A stretch of 64,000 bases of DNA, from positions 992,001-1,056,000 of the forward strand of contig NZ_JBLXJC010000001.1 of the NCBI RefSeq assembly GCF_048269205.1. Direction: 5' to 3'. Origin of the DNA: Emcibacter sp048269205. GTDB lineage: Bacteria; Pseudomonadota; Alphaproteobacteria; Sphingomonadales; Emcibacteraceae. Position numbers and translations under genes: made by a program. Each line of letters begins with the position of its first letter. Position 1 is the first letter of the stretch. Below are positions 44,309 through 51,765 of this stretch, one piece after another. The notes beneath the pieces were generated by a model. That model ran no database searches. It had not been told where the DNA came from and worked only from the letters and a program-made list of their open reading frames with translations.

Positions 44309-44774
44309 CGGCTTTCTCCCTCATCAGTTCGGCGGCCCGGTGAATGGCCTTGCGAATGCGGGTGTAGGCACCACAACGGCAAATGTTTGTGATATTTTCA
44401 TCGATTTCCCGATCCGAAGGATTGGGGTGGTCTTCCAGAAAACTGCTGACCGCCATGATCTGGCCTGCCTGGCAATAGCCGCACTGGGGTACATCCAGTT
44501 CGATCCAGGCCTGTTGAACGGGGTGAAGACCGTTCTTTTCTGCAAGGCCTTCAATGGTGGTGATGTGGCTGCCGTCACTGAGAGAACTCATGGGCAGGCT
44601 GCAGGAACGGAGCGCCTTTCCCTTCACATGAACCGTACAGGCCCCGCATTCCCCGATGCCGCAGCCGAACTTCACGCCCAATGCGCCAAAATGTTCCCTG
44701 AGAAACCAGAGCAACGGCATATCGCCGTCGCCGTCAAACGTTACAGTCTTGCCATTGATGGTAAGCTTGAGCAT
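44301..44774 (-). CDS. molybdenum hydroxylase 2Fe-2S subunit (IorA-type)
   Basis: About 157 residues from the ATG at 44774 (GGGAGG 7 bp upstream). It binds two [2Fe-2S] clusters: a plant-type cluster in CGIGECGACTVHVKG with a later C, and a second cluster in QCGYCQAGQIMA with NICRCGAYTRI. It passes electrons from the molybdenum subunit. Its stop overlaps the start of the large subunit gene, so they are translationally coupled. No signal; it should be carried out with the Tat-bearing partner. Confidence 0.95.
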   Translation of the reverse strand: MLKLTINGKTVTFDGDGDMPLLWFLREHFGALGVKFGCGIGECGACTVHVKGKALRSCSLPMSSLSDGSHITTIEGLAEKNGLHPVQQAWIELDVPQCGYCQAGQIMAVSSFLEDHPNPSDREIDENITNICRCGAYTRIRKAIHRAAELMREKADA

Positions 44775-44886
44775 TTTCTGTCCTCCCGCCGACAGATATA
44801 TCAGATTCAAATGATATCACTTGTCAGTCAGGGGATCAGGAGGGCTTGTCGCAAAAAACAACCGGTTGGTCGCAGAAAATGAAGGC

Positions 44887-45795
44887 CTAGTCGCTCCAGA
44901 CCACGTCTTTCAGCTTCAGATCATATATATGATGGCCGGGGGCATGTTGCTGCAGGGCTTTTTCGATGTGCTGCTGCATTTCAATTTCCATTGATCGAAT
45001 AACGGTTTTGTTTTCCCAGTCATAACGGAAATTACCGCGGATTGCTCTGCCGGGACTTCTCAGAAATACCTTATCCCTGTGTTTCTCGATGGCGGCGGCA
45101 TCCAGGTCCGTGGTGGCCACATAGGTCAGGTTCAGGGTCTGATGTCCGTTATAGCTTCTCATGACCCTGGTGAACTTTATGGGAATTTCAGTTTGTTCCA
45201 GCGAAGTGTTTTCTGGCTTCGGCGGGATATCCTTCAGCAGGTGCGCTTCATATTCGCCAATATTCTTGCAGGGTTTATGCAGGGTGGCGTTGCGCCAGAA
45301 AAACTGCAGTTTGGGCAGCGGCGGGTCCGGAAGCTTCAGTTCCCTCTCTGCCCGGGCCATGCTGCCGCAGTAGGCGCTGGCTGCAGCGCCGGTGCTTTTT
45401 TTCAGGGAACCATGCAGGGTAATAAACTGTTGCTTTTCTTCTTCTGACAGGTCTTCTTTCGCCTTGACCCGGGAAAGAAGCGGACAATAGGGGGCAACAT
45501 CCTCCATGATCTCTTCGCCGTTTTCCTTGATCATTTTGACTTTATATCTTTCCGCCCTGTCCCGGAATTCGCCGGATTTCTTTTCCCGTGCGGCAACAAG
45601 CCGGCTCGGATAGTCGAGCACATAATCCCTGCCGCAACTGCAGTTGATGAAATTCCGGTGTTCCGGGCTTGCCGCCTCACAGGCTTTCAGAAATTCTTCC
45701 GCACGTGTTTTCAGTGTGGCGTCTTCTTCTGCCTGGGCGAAAACGGCCAACGCTGAAAGAGAAATCAGACTGAGGACAAATGAAATGTTACGCAT
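44887..45795 (-). CDS. secreted protein of unknown function
   Basis: About 302 residues from the ATG at 45795, chosen because it places a signal peptide at the N-terminus (MRNISFVLSLISLSALAVFA); an upstream ATG at 45834 is possible. The mature part has several Cys residues (NCSCGRDY, YCPLL, AYCGSM, HKPCKN) that could form disulfides, a helical first half, and a beta-rich second half. I recognise no family. It stands alone, about 110 bp downstream of the IorA start on the same strand and 140 bp from the permease gene. Confidence 0.65.
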   Translation of the reverse strand: MRNISFVLSLISLSALAVFAQAEEDATLKTRAEEFLKACEAASPEHRNFINCSCGRDYVLDYPSRLVAAREKKSGEFRDRAERYKVKMIKENGEEIMEDVAPYCPLLSRVKAKEDLSEEEKQQFITLHGSLKKSTGAAASAYCGSMARAERELKLPDPPLPKLQFFWRNATLHKPCKNIGEYEAHLLKDIPPKPENTSLEQTEIPIKFTRVMRSYNGHQTLNLTYVATTDLDAAAIEKHRDKVFLRSPGRAIRGNFRYDWENKTVIRSMEIEMQQHIEKALQQHAPGHHIYDLKLKDVVWSD

Positions 45796-45933
45796 CTTCG
45801 GATCCCGGCTAGATATCATGGGTATGAACGGCATTTATTAGCATGGAATATTTTACAATTTTATGACGATTGCATGACGCTCATCAAAAGAAAATTCATG
45901 GCATCAGATTGCCGGCCCGGGTGGGCGGAGGGG

Positions 45934-47043
45934 TCAGCGGTCTTCCTGGGGATCGGGAAGAATATCCTTGAAGGCGTCCCTGTAAATTTCCAGGACGGTG
46001 ATCATCACCGCGGCCAGAACCGGTCCCAGAATGATCCCGGCCGCACCGAAAGCGGTCAGGCCGCCCAATGTACTTACCAGTACCAGGAGATCAGGCATTT
46101 TTGTGTCCCGTTCCACCAGCCTGGGCCTGAGGATATTGTCCACCATGCCGACAATAAGGATGCCCCAGAATGTGAGTCCGGCCGCCAGACCATACTGTCC
46201 GTTGGCCACAAGAAAGACAGCCGCGGGAATCCAGATGATACCGGCGCCGATGCCGGGAATGGCGGAAATCAAAACCACGATCAGCCCCCAGAATACCGGG
46301 GCGTCGATGCCGCAAACCCAGAAGGCGAGACCCAGCAGAACGCCCTGTATGGAACCTATGATCAGAATACTTTTAATCATGGCGCGGGACATGAACAGGC
46401 CCTTCTGGCGGATCAACTGGCGGTCTTTTGCGCCAAGCGGCAGATATTTGTAAATTGCCTCCATGGTGCCATGCCCCCAGATCAGGAAAAAGAACATGGC
46501 GTAGATCAGGATGAACAGGTCGACCAGCATCTGGGCTGTGCCTTGTGTCGCCGCGGAAAGGATTCTGATGACGAACCCGCTGGCGGTGCCGGCCCATTCC
46601 GCCAATTTCGAAAAGATCGTGGACTTATAGGCGGAAAGTTCTTCGGCAAAGGGGAACCAGTCCGGCAGAAGGCCATGTACCGAGCCATTCTGGCTGACCT
46701 GCATATTAATCCAGCCGACAGCCGCCTGCGAGATTTTCAGTCCCTCCGCCGCAGCGAGCGACAAAAGCCCGATCACCGGAATGCCGACCCCGATCATCAC
46801 CAGGAAGAGAATGAGGCCAGCAGTAAGCCCGCGGCGTTCCGGTCCAAGTTTTTCCAATAGTGTGTCATAGGCGGGTTGCAGCAGGGCGGCGAAAATTGTC
46901 GCCATGATGATGGTGATGATATAGCCTTGGATGACCCAGAGAAAAACACCGGTGAACAGGATCATCAGGGCAATGATAAATCTTTTACGCTGAAGATGAG
47001 AAAGCGTTTCAGCCTGCTCCGGTTCCTTTAGATCGTCTGTCAC
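45934..47043 (-). CDS. AI-2E family transporter (PerM-type permease)
   Basis: A 369-residue polytopic protein with the eight-helix plan of the PF01594 family: two or three helices at the start (IIALMILFTGVFLWVIQGY), a large soluble domain around 150-210, then clustered helices with GIPVIG, GSIQGVLLGLAFWV and PGIGAGIIWIPAAVFL. The family includes exporters and sodium/proton antiporters; the solute here is unknown. It is separated from ahpD by a strong terminator, so it has its own promoter. Confidence 0.9.
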   Translation of the reverse strand: MTDDLKEPEQAETLSHLQRKRFIIALMILFTGVFLWVIQGYIITIIMATIFAALLQPAYDTLLEKLGPERRGLTAGLILFLVMIGVGIPVIGLLSLAAAEGLKISQAAVGWINMQVSQNGSVHGLLPDWFPFAEELSAYKSTIFSKLAEWAGTASGFVIRILSAATQGTAQMLVDLFILIYAMFFFLIWGHGTMEAIYKYLPLGAKDRQLIRQKGLFMSRAMIKSILIIGSIQGVLLGLAFWVCGIDAPVFWGLIVVLISAIPGIGAGIIWIPAAVFLVANGQYGLAAGLTFWGILIVGMVDNILRPRLVERDTKMPDLLVLVSTLGGLTAFGAAGIILGPVLAAVMITVLEIYRDAFKDILPDPQEDR

Positions 47044-47110
47044 GTGGATGCCCCCGGGTGGATTTCACAACTTTCCCAGTCTATGTTTTTAACCGTTTCA
47101 TGCAAAGCAT

Positions 47111-47140
47111 AAAAAAACCCTGCCGGATTTCCGGCAGGGT
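47111..47140 (-). terminator. intrinsic terminator after ahpD
   Basis: A perfect 10-bp stem (ACCCTGCCGG and its complement, loop ATTT) is followed on the minus strand by a run of seven T. It starts about 35 bp past the ahpD stop and ends the ahpC-ahpD message before the permease gene. Confidence 0.93.
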
Positions 47141-47176
47141 AGTCTGCTTATCGCTTCAAGGGAGAATTGGTGAAGG

Positions 47177-47713
47177 TTAGCTGTAATCTTCTATGACCAC
47201 GGCCTGGGCGGCCGCATTGATCACGGCGGCAATCCGGACTGTGGACTGGACACCCACCTTGGAAATACCGGCCTTGGTGACTTCGTTCACATGGGCTTCG
47301 ATACACATGCCACAGCCGTTAACGGCGCTCACCGCCAGGGAGTAAAGCTCGAAATCAACTTTTTCGATCCCCGGACGACCGATTACATTCATGCGCAGCT
47401 TGGCGGGCATGCCCAGATAATCCTTGTCGCGGATCATATGGGTAAAGCGGTAGTAGATATTATTCATACCCATGATGGTCGCAGCAGCCTTGGCGGCATT
47501 GATTTCTTCGGGCGTGATTTTGCCTTCCACTTCTATGGTCAGGGCCTCGATCACGGCCTGGTTTTTTGTAGCATAGGCGCTGGCCAGGGCAATGCCGTAG
47601 ATCTGGTTCTGGTTCAGGCCTTCCGCGCCTTCTTCTGACAGGACACTGGACAGATTGAGTTTGGTGTCCTTGGCATAGTCAGGCATGCGGGATTTGATAT
47701 TTTGTACTGACAT
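47177..47713 (-). CDS. ahpD: alkyl hydroperoxide reductase AhpD
   Basis: A 178-residue carboxymuconolactone-decarboxylase-fold protein with the peroxidase redox pair Cys134-Cys137 and His141 (NGCGMCIEAH). AhpD passes reducing power to AhpC or reduces peroxides itself. Length equals the family norm. It lies about 95 bp downstream of ahpC, with a GC-rich hairpin between them, and ends at a strong intrinsic terminator. OxyR is encoded just beyond ahpC and probably controls both. Confidence 0.95.
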   Translation of the reverse strand: MSVQNIKSRMPDYAKDTKLNLSSVLSEEGAEGLNQNQIYGIALASAYATKNQAVIEALTIEVEGKITPEEINAAKAAATIMGMNNIYYRFTHMIRDKDYLGMPAKLRMNVIGRPGIEKVDFELYSLAVSAVNGCGMCIEAHVNEVTKAGISKVGVQSTVRIAAVINAAAQAVVIEDYS

Positions 47714-47761
47714 AATTACTTCCTTTCAAAATCTTGATCCCTGATGTCCGGGAGAAGAAGC

Positions 47762-47790
47762 GGCGGAGACCGGGGGAGGAGGTCTCCGCC
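47762..47790 (-). other. 10-bp perfect hairpin between ahpC and ahpD
   Basis: GGCGGAGACC (47762-47771) pairs exactly with GGTCTCCGCC (47781-47790) around a 9-base purine loop. No T-run follows, so rather than ending transcription it may stabilise the ahpC message or lower ahpD expression. Confidence 0.7.
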
Positions 47791-47820
47791 CACTGTGGGA
47801 GGGGGTATTATTCCACAGTG
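47791..47820 (-). other. 8-bp hairpin over the ahpC stop codon
   Basis: CACTGTGG (47791-47798) pairs exactly with CCACAGTG (47813-47820), loop 14 bases. It covers the end of ahpC and abuts the next hairpin, so two stems stand in tandem in the ahpC-ahpD gap. Confidence 0.6.
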
Positions 47821-48347
47821 ATGGTTTCTTCACCCTGCTGCCAGTTACAGGGACACAGTTCGTCCGTCTGCAGGGCATCCAGTACCCGGAGTACTTCCTT
47901 CGGGTTGCGGCCTACATTCATGTCGGTGACCATGACGAAACGGATGATCCCGTCCGGGTCGATGATGAATACGGCGCGCTGGGCGACACCTGCTTCCGGG
48001 TCGATAATGCCAAGAGCTTCTGACAACTCACGTTTCACGTCCGCCAGCATCGGGAAGGGGAGGTCATTCAGTTCCTCCTTGTTCTGACGCCAGGCCAGGT
48101 GCACAAATTCACTGTCGATACTTGCACCGAGGATCTGGGCGTCGCGATCCTGGAAGTCTTCATCCATTTCACCGAAAGCTGCAATTTCCGTCGGGCAGAC
48201 AAAGGTGAAGTCTTTCGGCCAGAAGAAGAGCACCTGCCATTTACCGGCATATGTCTTGTCTGTAATTTCCGTAAAGGCGCTGTTCACGTCATTGGAAACA
48301 GTGGCCTGCACTTTAAATTCGGGAAGTTTTTGACCTACACTGATCAT
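47808..48347 (-). CDS. ahpC: alkyl hydroperoxide reductase AhpC (2-Cys peroxiredoxin)
   Basis: A 179-residue peroxiredoxin. The peroxidatic Cys51 is in FTFVCPTE, and the C-terminal CPC at 165-167 provides the resolving cysteine. It reduces peroxides and organic hydroperoxides. AAGGAG sits 6 bp before the ATG. Genes in order are a small ORF, ahpC and ahpD, with oxyR divergent. The sequence is closer to AhpE/actinobacterial-type AhpC that pairs with AhpD than to the AhpC that pairs with AhpF; no ahpF is near. Confidence 0.95.
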   Translation of the reverse strand: MISVGQKLPEFKVQATVSNDVNSAFTEITDKTYAGKWQVLFFWPKDFTFVCPTEIAAFGEMDEDFQDRDAQILGASIDSEFVHLAWRQNKEELNDLPFPMLADVKRELSEALGIIDPEAGVAQRAVFIIDPDGIIRFVMVTDMNVGRNPKEVLRVLDALQTDELCPCNWQQGEETITVE

Positions 48348-48379
48348 TTAAATTCTCCTTGTTAGGTAACTGATATAAT

Positions 48380-48496
48380 TCAAATATTTTCACAAAGGCA
48401 CCGGGCTCTTTTCCGGTTGTCGGCATTTGCATCCAGGGACAGGAGGAAGCAAAACAGCCGGTAACCGTCGATATCTTCAAGTCTGTTGTCCGGCAT
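48380..48496 (-). CDS. 38-codon small ORF upstream of ahpC
   Basis: An ATG at 48496 with a strong AAGGAGA 6 bp upstream opens a 38-residue frame, MPDNRLEDIDGYRLFCFLL at the start and a Cys-rich end (RCLCEN). Its stop lies 32 bp before the ahpC ATG. The good ribosome site and its place in the ahpC leader suggest it is translated, as a leader peptide or small protein. I recognise no homologue, and the three cysteines (16, 33, 35) are only suggestive of a redox link. Confidence 0.5.
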   Translation of the reverse strand: MPDNRLEDIDGYRLFCFLLSLDANADNRKRARCLCENI

Positions 48497-48534
48497 CTGC
48501 GTTCTCCTTGTTTGCTGCTGATGAACTGAAGATA

Positions 48535-48549
48535 TGATTTTCATTATCA
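48535..48549. promoter_or_regulatory. Fur-box-like palindrome between ahpC and oxyR
   Basis: TGATTTTCATTATCA agrees with the 7-1-7 Fur consensus TGATAATNATTATCA at 12 of 14 fixed positions, and its flanks extend the palindrome to ATATGAT-7-ATCATAT (48532-48552). It lies 57 bp before oxyR and about 40 bp before the small ORF. It could bind a Fur-family repressor or OxyR itself. Confidence 0.5.
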
Positions 48550-48605
48550 TATGTACAATCGATTGTTTTTACTGTAATGATAAGAAAAATTTATGGAAAA
48601 ATGAC

Positions 48606-49490
48606 ATGAATTTACGGGATATGGAATATCTTGTGGCGGTGGCAGATCACGGTCATTTTGGCCGGGCGGCAGAGGCGAGTTTCGTCAGTCAGCCGGCGCT
48701 CAGCATGCAGATCAGGAAGCTTGAGGAATTTCTGGGGGTGGCTCTTTTCGAACGCACCAACAAGACGGTCATGATTACCGATGCCGGTCGGGAGATTGTC
48801 GCCCGGGCCCGAATGATCTTACAGGAGGCGGAAAATATCCGCGAGATCGCCGATGGCTACCGGGACCCCTATGCGGGAAAAATCCTGCTCGGCGCTTTTC
48901 CTACCCTGGCCCCCTATCTGTTGCCAAAAATTATACCGGCCCTGCATCATCATTATCCGCAGCTGGCTTTCTATCTGGTGGAAGAAAAGACCGAAGTCCT
49001 TGTCGAAAAAATCAAGGCTGGAGACATCGAGGCGGCAATGCTGGCGGTACCGGTGGAGGAAGACCAGTTGGACCATGAAGTGTTGTTTACTGAAAAGTTT
49101 CTGCTCGCGCTGCCGGCCGGGCACGATCTCGCCCGCCGAAAAACAGTCTCGTTTGATGACATCCGTCATGAAAGCCTGCTCCTCCTGGAAGAGGGGCATT
49201 GTCTCAGGACACAGGCGCTGGAGGTTTGTACCCTTGTGGGGGCGCGGGAGAATACCGAGTTTCGGGCCACCAGTCTGGAGACCCTGCGTCAGATGGTGGC
49301 GGCGAATGTGGGTATGACTTTGATGCCCGAGTTCGCCGTACGTGAACAGGAAGGGGTGGTCTATCGTCCCTTTGCCAGTGATGCGCCAAGCCGGACTATC
49401 GCGCTCTATTTCAGAAAGAGTTCGGTACGGAAAAAACTGCTCATGGAAATCTCGGATCATGTGCGCCGCGTTATTTCCCGGTCAGACTGA
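48606..49490 (+). CDS. oxyR: hydrogen-peroxide sensing LysR regulator OxyR
   Basis: From the ATG at 48606, 294 residues. The helix-turn-helix is DMEYLVAVADHGHFGRAAEAS with QPALSMQIRKLEE. In the effector domain, Cys199 (EEGHC) and Cys208 (LEVC) fall exactly where E. coli OxyR has its redox cysteines, which both identifies the protein and confirms this start; an ATG 24 codons upstream would shift them. It is divergent from the ahpC operon, the usual arrangement. It should activate ahpC-ahpD on peroxide stress. Its end overlaps ogt by 20 bp. Confidence 0.95.
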   Translation: MNLRDMEYLVAVADHGHFGRAAEASFVSQPALSMQIRKLEEFLGVALFERTNKTVMITDAGREIVARARMILQEAENIREIADGYRDPYAGKILLGAFPTLAPYLLPKIIPALHHHYPQLAFYLVEEKTEVLVEKIKAGDIEAAMLAVPVEEDQLDHEVLFTEKFLLALPAGHDLARRKTVSFDDIRHESLLLLEEGHCLRTQALEVCTLVGARENTEFRATSLETLRQMVAANVGMTLMPEFAVREQEGVVYRPFASDAPSRTIALYFRKSSVRKKLLMEISDHVRRVISRSD

Positions 49491-49980
49491 CCCCTTCCAG
49501 CTCCAGCAGGTTTTTCTTTCTTTCAAGGCCGCCGGCATAGCCGGTGAGGGTGCCGTTGCTGCCGATGACCCGGTGACAGGGCACCACAATGGCGACGGGA
49601 TTTTGTCCGTTGGCCGTACCCACGGCCCGCATCGCTTTCTCATTGCCTAGAACCCGGGCCAGTTGTCCGTAAGACCAGGTCTCGCCGGCGGGAATGGTGC
49701 GCAGAGCCTGCCAGGTTTTCTGCTGGAACGGTGTGCCGCCCAGCTCAACCTCGATGTCGTCAAGACTACTAAAACGACCGGCAAAATAGTCGTCCAGTTT
49801 TTCCCTGAGCTGTGCGTTTGTCTTTTGATCCAGCGTACAGGGGCCAAACCTCTTGTTCAGCAGCCGGTGCATCCGTTCCTCATATCCCTCATAGTCGAGG
49901 GCGCAGAGTTTATTCCCATGGGAGACAGCAAGGATAAGACCCACGGGGCTGTCGATATGGTCGATGGTCAGTGTCGTCAT
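49471..49980 (-). CDS. ogt: methylated-DNA--protein-cysteine methyltransferase (Ogt)
   Basis: About 169 residues from the ATG at 49980; an upstream extension to 50055 runs into ada and is unlikely. The acceptor is PCHRV in IVVPCHRVIG, with the arginine-finger helix GGTPFQQKTW and TWSYGQLARVLGNEKAMRAVG before it. It transfers O6-alkyl groups from guanine to itself in a suicide reaction. It starts 4 bp after ada-alkA, forming an alkylation-repair operon, and converges on oxyR. Confidence 0.95.
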   Translation of the reverse strand: MTTLTIDHIDSPVGLILAVSHGNKLCALDYEGYEERMHRLLNKRFGPCTLDQKTNAQLREKLDDYFAGRFSSLDDIEVELGGTPFQQKTWQALRTIPAGETWSYGQLARVLGNEKAMRAVGTANGQNPVAIVVPCHRVIGSNGTLTGYAGGLERKKNLLELEGVSLTGK

Positions 49981-49984
49981 TTTA

Positions 49985-51457
49985 TTAATCCTGCGAAAGT
50001 GAAGACCAGAGATACATGGTGGCGTAGGCCCGGAAGGGACGCCAGTTTTCGGCAATCCTGAGCATTTCCGGGTGGGCTTTGCTATTTTGTTGCAGGCCTA
50101 GAGCCTTGATCAGACCCAGATCCGTAACGGGAAAGGCGTCCGGTTCCCTGAGGCCGCGCATGGCAATATAGTTGGCGGTCCAGGGGCCGATCCCTTTCAG
50201 GGCGCACAGGCCCTGGATCAGGTCGTCAAGTGGGCTGGGCCTGTGCAGAAAATCCGGATTTTCCACAATCATGGCGGCAAAATTTCTGAGGGCTTCCTGA
50301 CGGCTTCCGGGAATGCCGATATCCGAAAGGTCCGCCCCGGCAATATCTTCAGCGCGCGGAAACAGCAGGGGTAATCCGGCAGGCCCGCCCGCCAGCGGCC
50401 GCCCCAGTTTCCGGGCCAGCCTGGAGGTCAGGGTGGTTCCGCCTTCCACGCTGACCTGCTGGCCGAGAATTGCCCTGATAGCCAGTTCAAAGGGGTCCCA
50501 GCAACCCGGTATCCTGATGCCGGGAGTGTTGTTGACCGGGCCGGATAATCTTTCATCTTTTCCCAAGCAGTCATTGATGCTCTGGATGTTGCAGTCCAGA
50601 TCAAGCATCTGTCTGATCCGGCTGACGATGGTGCCCAGTGCTGTTATATCCGGATAGACTATTTTTGTTTTGAAAGCAGATTGGTCGGGCAGATGCTCTA
50701 TGATGAAATAGCCGCCGCGTCCGTTGAATTCGAAACTTCTCTCATAGCCGTTATCCGAGATCCGCTCGATATTCTTCAACGCCCTGCCTTTGAAATAGTT
50801 TCGAACCCACGACCAGTTGTAAGGCGGTGTATATTTCAGGATAAGTTGAAGCCCCTCTTCGCGGACGCTGTCGGGTTTGCTGGCCCGGCGTATATCGCGG
50901 GGAGGGCGCTTGTAACATTTCAGAAAGGCATCATTGAACCTGCGCAGGCTCTGATATCCGGCGGCCAGCGCCACTTCCGTTAGCGGTAGAGAGGTCTCCG
51001 TGATCAGCTGTTTGGCAAACAGCAGTCGGCGAGTGGCGGCGATTTCTTTTGGCGAAGCGCCCAGGTGCTTTTCAAACAGCCGGCGCAGATGCCGTCCGCC
51101 CAGTCCGACCCGTTCAGCCAGATCTTCTACGGAGCTGTCATTCAGGGCACCCTCGTTGATCAGACGCAGCGCCTTGCTGACCGTGCTTGCCGTACCCTGC
51201 CAGGCAGGCAGGTTTGGCGATACTTCCGGGCGACACCTGAGGCAGGGCCGGAAGCCGGCGGCAAGTGCCGCCGCAGCACTGGGCATGAAGAAACAGTTTT
51301 CCCTCCTTGGTGTTCTAGCCGGGCAAACCGGTCGACAGAAAATGCCGGTGGTCATGACGGCTGTGAAGAACTTGCCGTCGTAACCTTTATCCCGACTCAG
51401 CAAAGCCTGGTAGCACTGGTTCTGGTCAAGAGAGCTATGGGTATATGTTTGGTTCAT
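49985..51457 (-). CDS. ada: Ada/AlkA fusion: methyl-sensing activator and 3-methyladenine glycosylase
   Basis: About 490 residues. The N-terminal Ada zinc domain has the four cysteines of IFCRPVCPARTPRRENC and FRPCLRCRP; one accepts methyl from phosphotriesters. Next is an AraC-type helix-turn-helix (SVEDLAERVGLGGRHLRRLFEKHLG) and then an AlkA-type glycosylase (HhH-GPD, LCALKGIGPWTANYIAMRGL, with the catalytic Asp in PDAFPVTDLGL). The O6-methylguanine domain of E. coli Ada is missing but is supplied by ogt 4 bp downstream. I take the ATG at 51457; a TTG two codons earlier is also in frame. The ribosome site is poor. It should activate itself after methylation. Confidence 0.94.
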   Translation of the reverse strand: MNQTYTHSSLDQNQCYQALLSRDKGYDGKFFTAVMTTGIFCRPVCPARTPRRENCFFMPSAAAALAAGFRPCLRCRPEVSPNLPAWQGTASTVSKALRLINEGALNDSSVEDLAERVGLGGRHLRRLFEKHLGASPKEIAATRRLLFAKQLITETSLPLTEVALAAGYQSLRRFNDAFLKCYKRPPRDIRRASKPDSVREEGLQLILKYTPPYNWSWVRNYFKGRALKNIERISDNGYERSFEFNGRGGYFIIEHLPDQSAFKTKIVYPDITALGTIVSRIRQMLDLDCNIQSINDCLGKDERLSGPVNNTPGIRIPGCWDPFELAIRAILGQQVSVEGGTTLTSRLARKLGRPLAGGPAGLPLLFPRAEDIAGADLSDIGIPGSRQEALRNFAAMIVENPDFLHRPSPLDDLIQGLCALKGIGPWTANYIAMRGLREPDAFPVTDLGLIKALGLQQNSKAHPEMLRIAENWRPFRAYATMYLWSSLSQD

Positions 51458-51463
51458 GTGCAA

Positions 51464-51765
51464 AAACTAGCACAAGTCAGGCAAAAAACTCGCCATTTTC
51501 GGACATAAATCGTGGGAATATTCCGTAAATCTGGTGAAAAAGCTTTCTGGTGACTTTAAAACGCCAGATATTTCTTATATTTTATTTTACTTGAGTGTAG
51601 TGAGAAAACAATGAATTACAGGTATTTATTAGGTTTTCTTTACAGTGATTTTTAGGCTTTATTAACGATCTGAACGATAAAATAAAAAGATACAAGAATT
51701 CCGGTCGAAAAGATCAGGTAAAGTCGGATAAATGAAACACAGGAAGTGTAGGCAGCTGAACCATT
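51464..51765. other. divergent promoter region of ada and the DUF2336 gene
   Basis: About 300 AT-rich bases with no gene. They should hold the promoters for ada-alkA-ogt (minus) and for the DUF2336 gene (plus). I see no clear Ada box or other operator. Confidence 0.4.
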
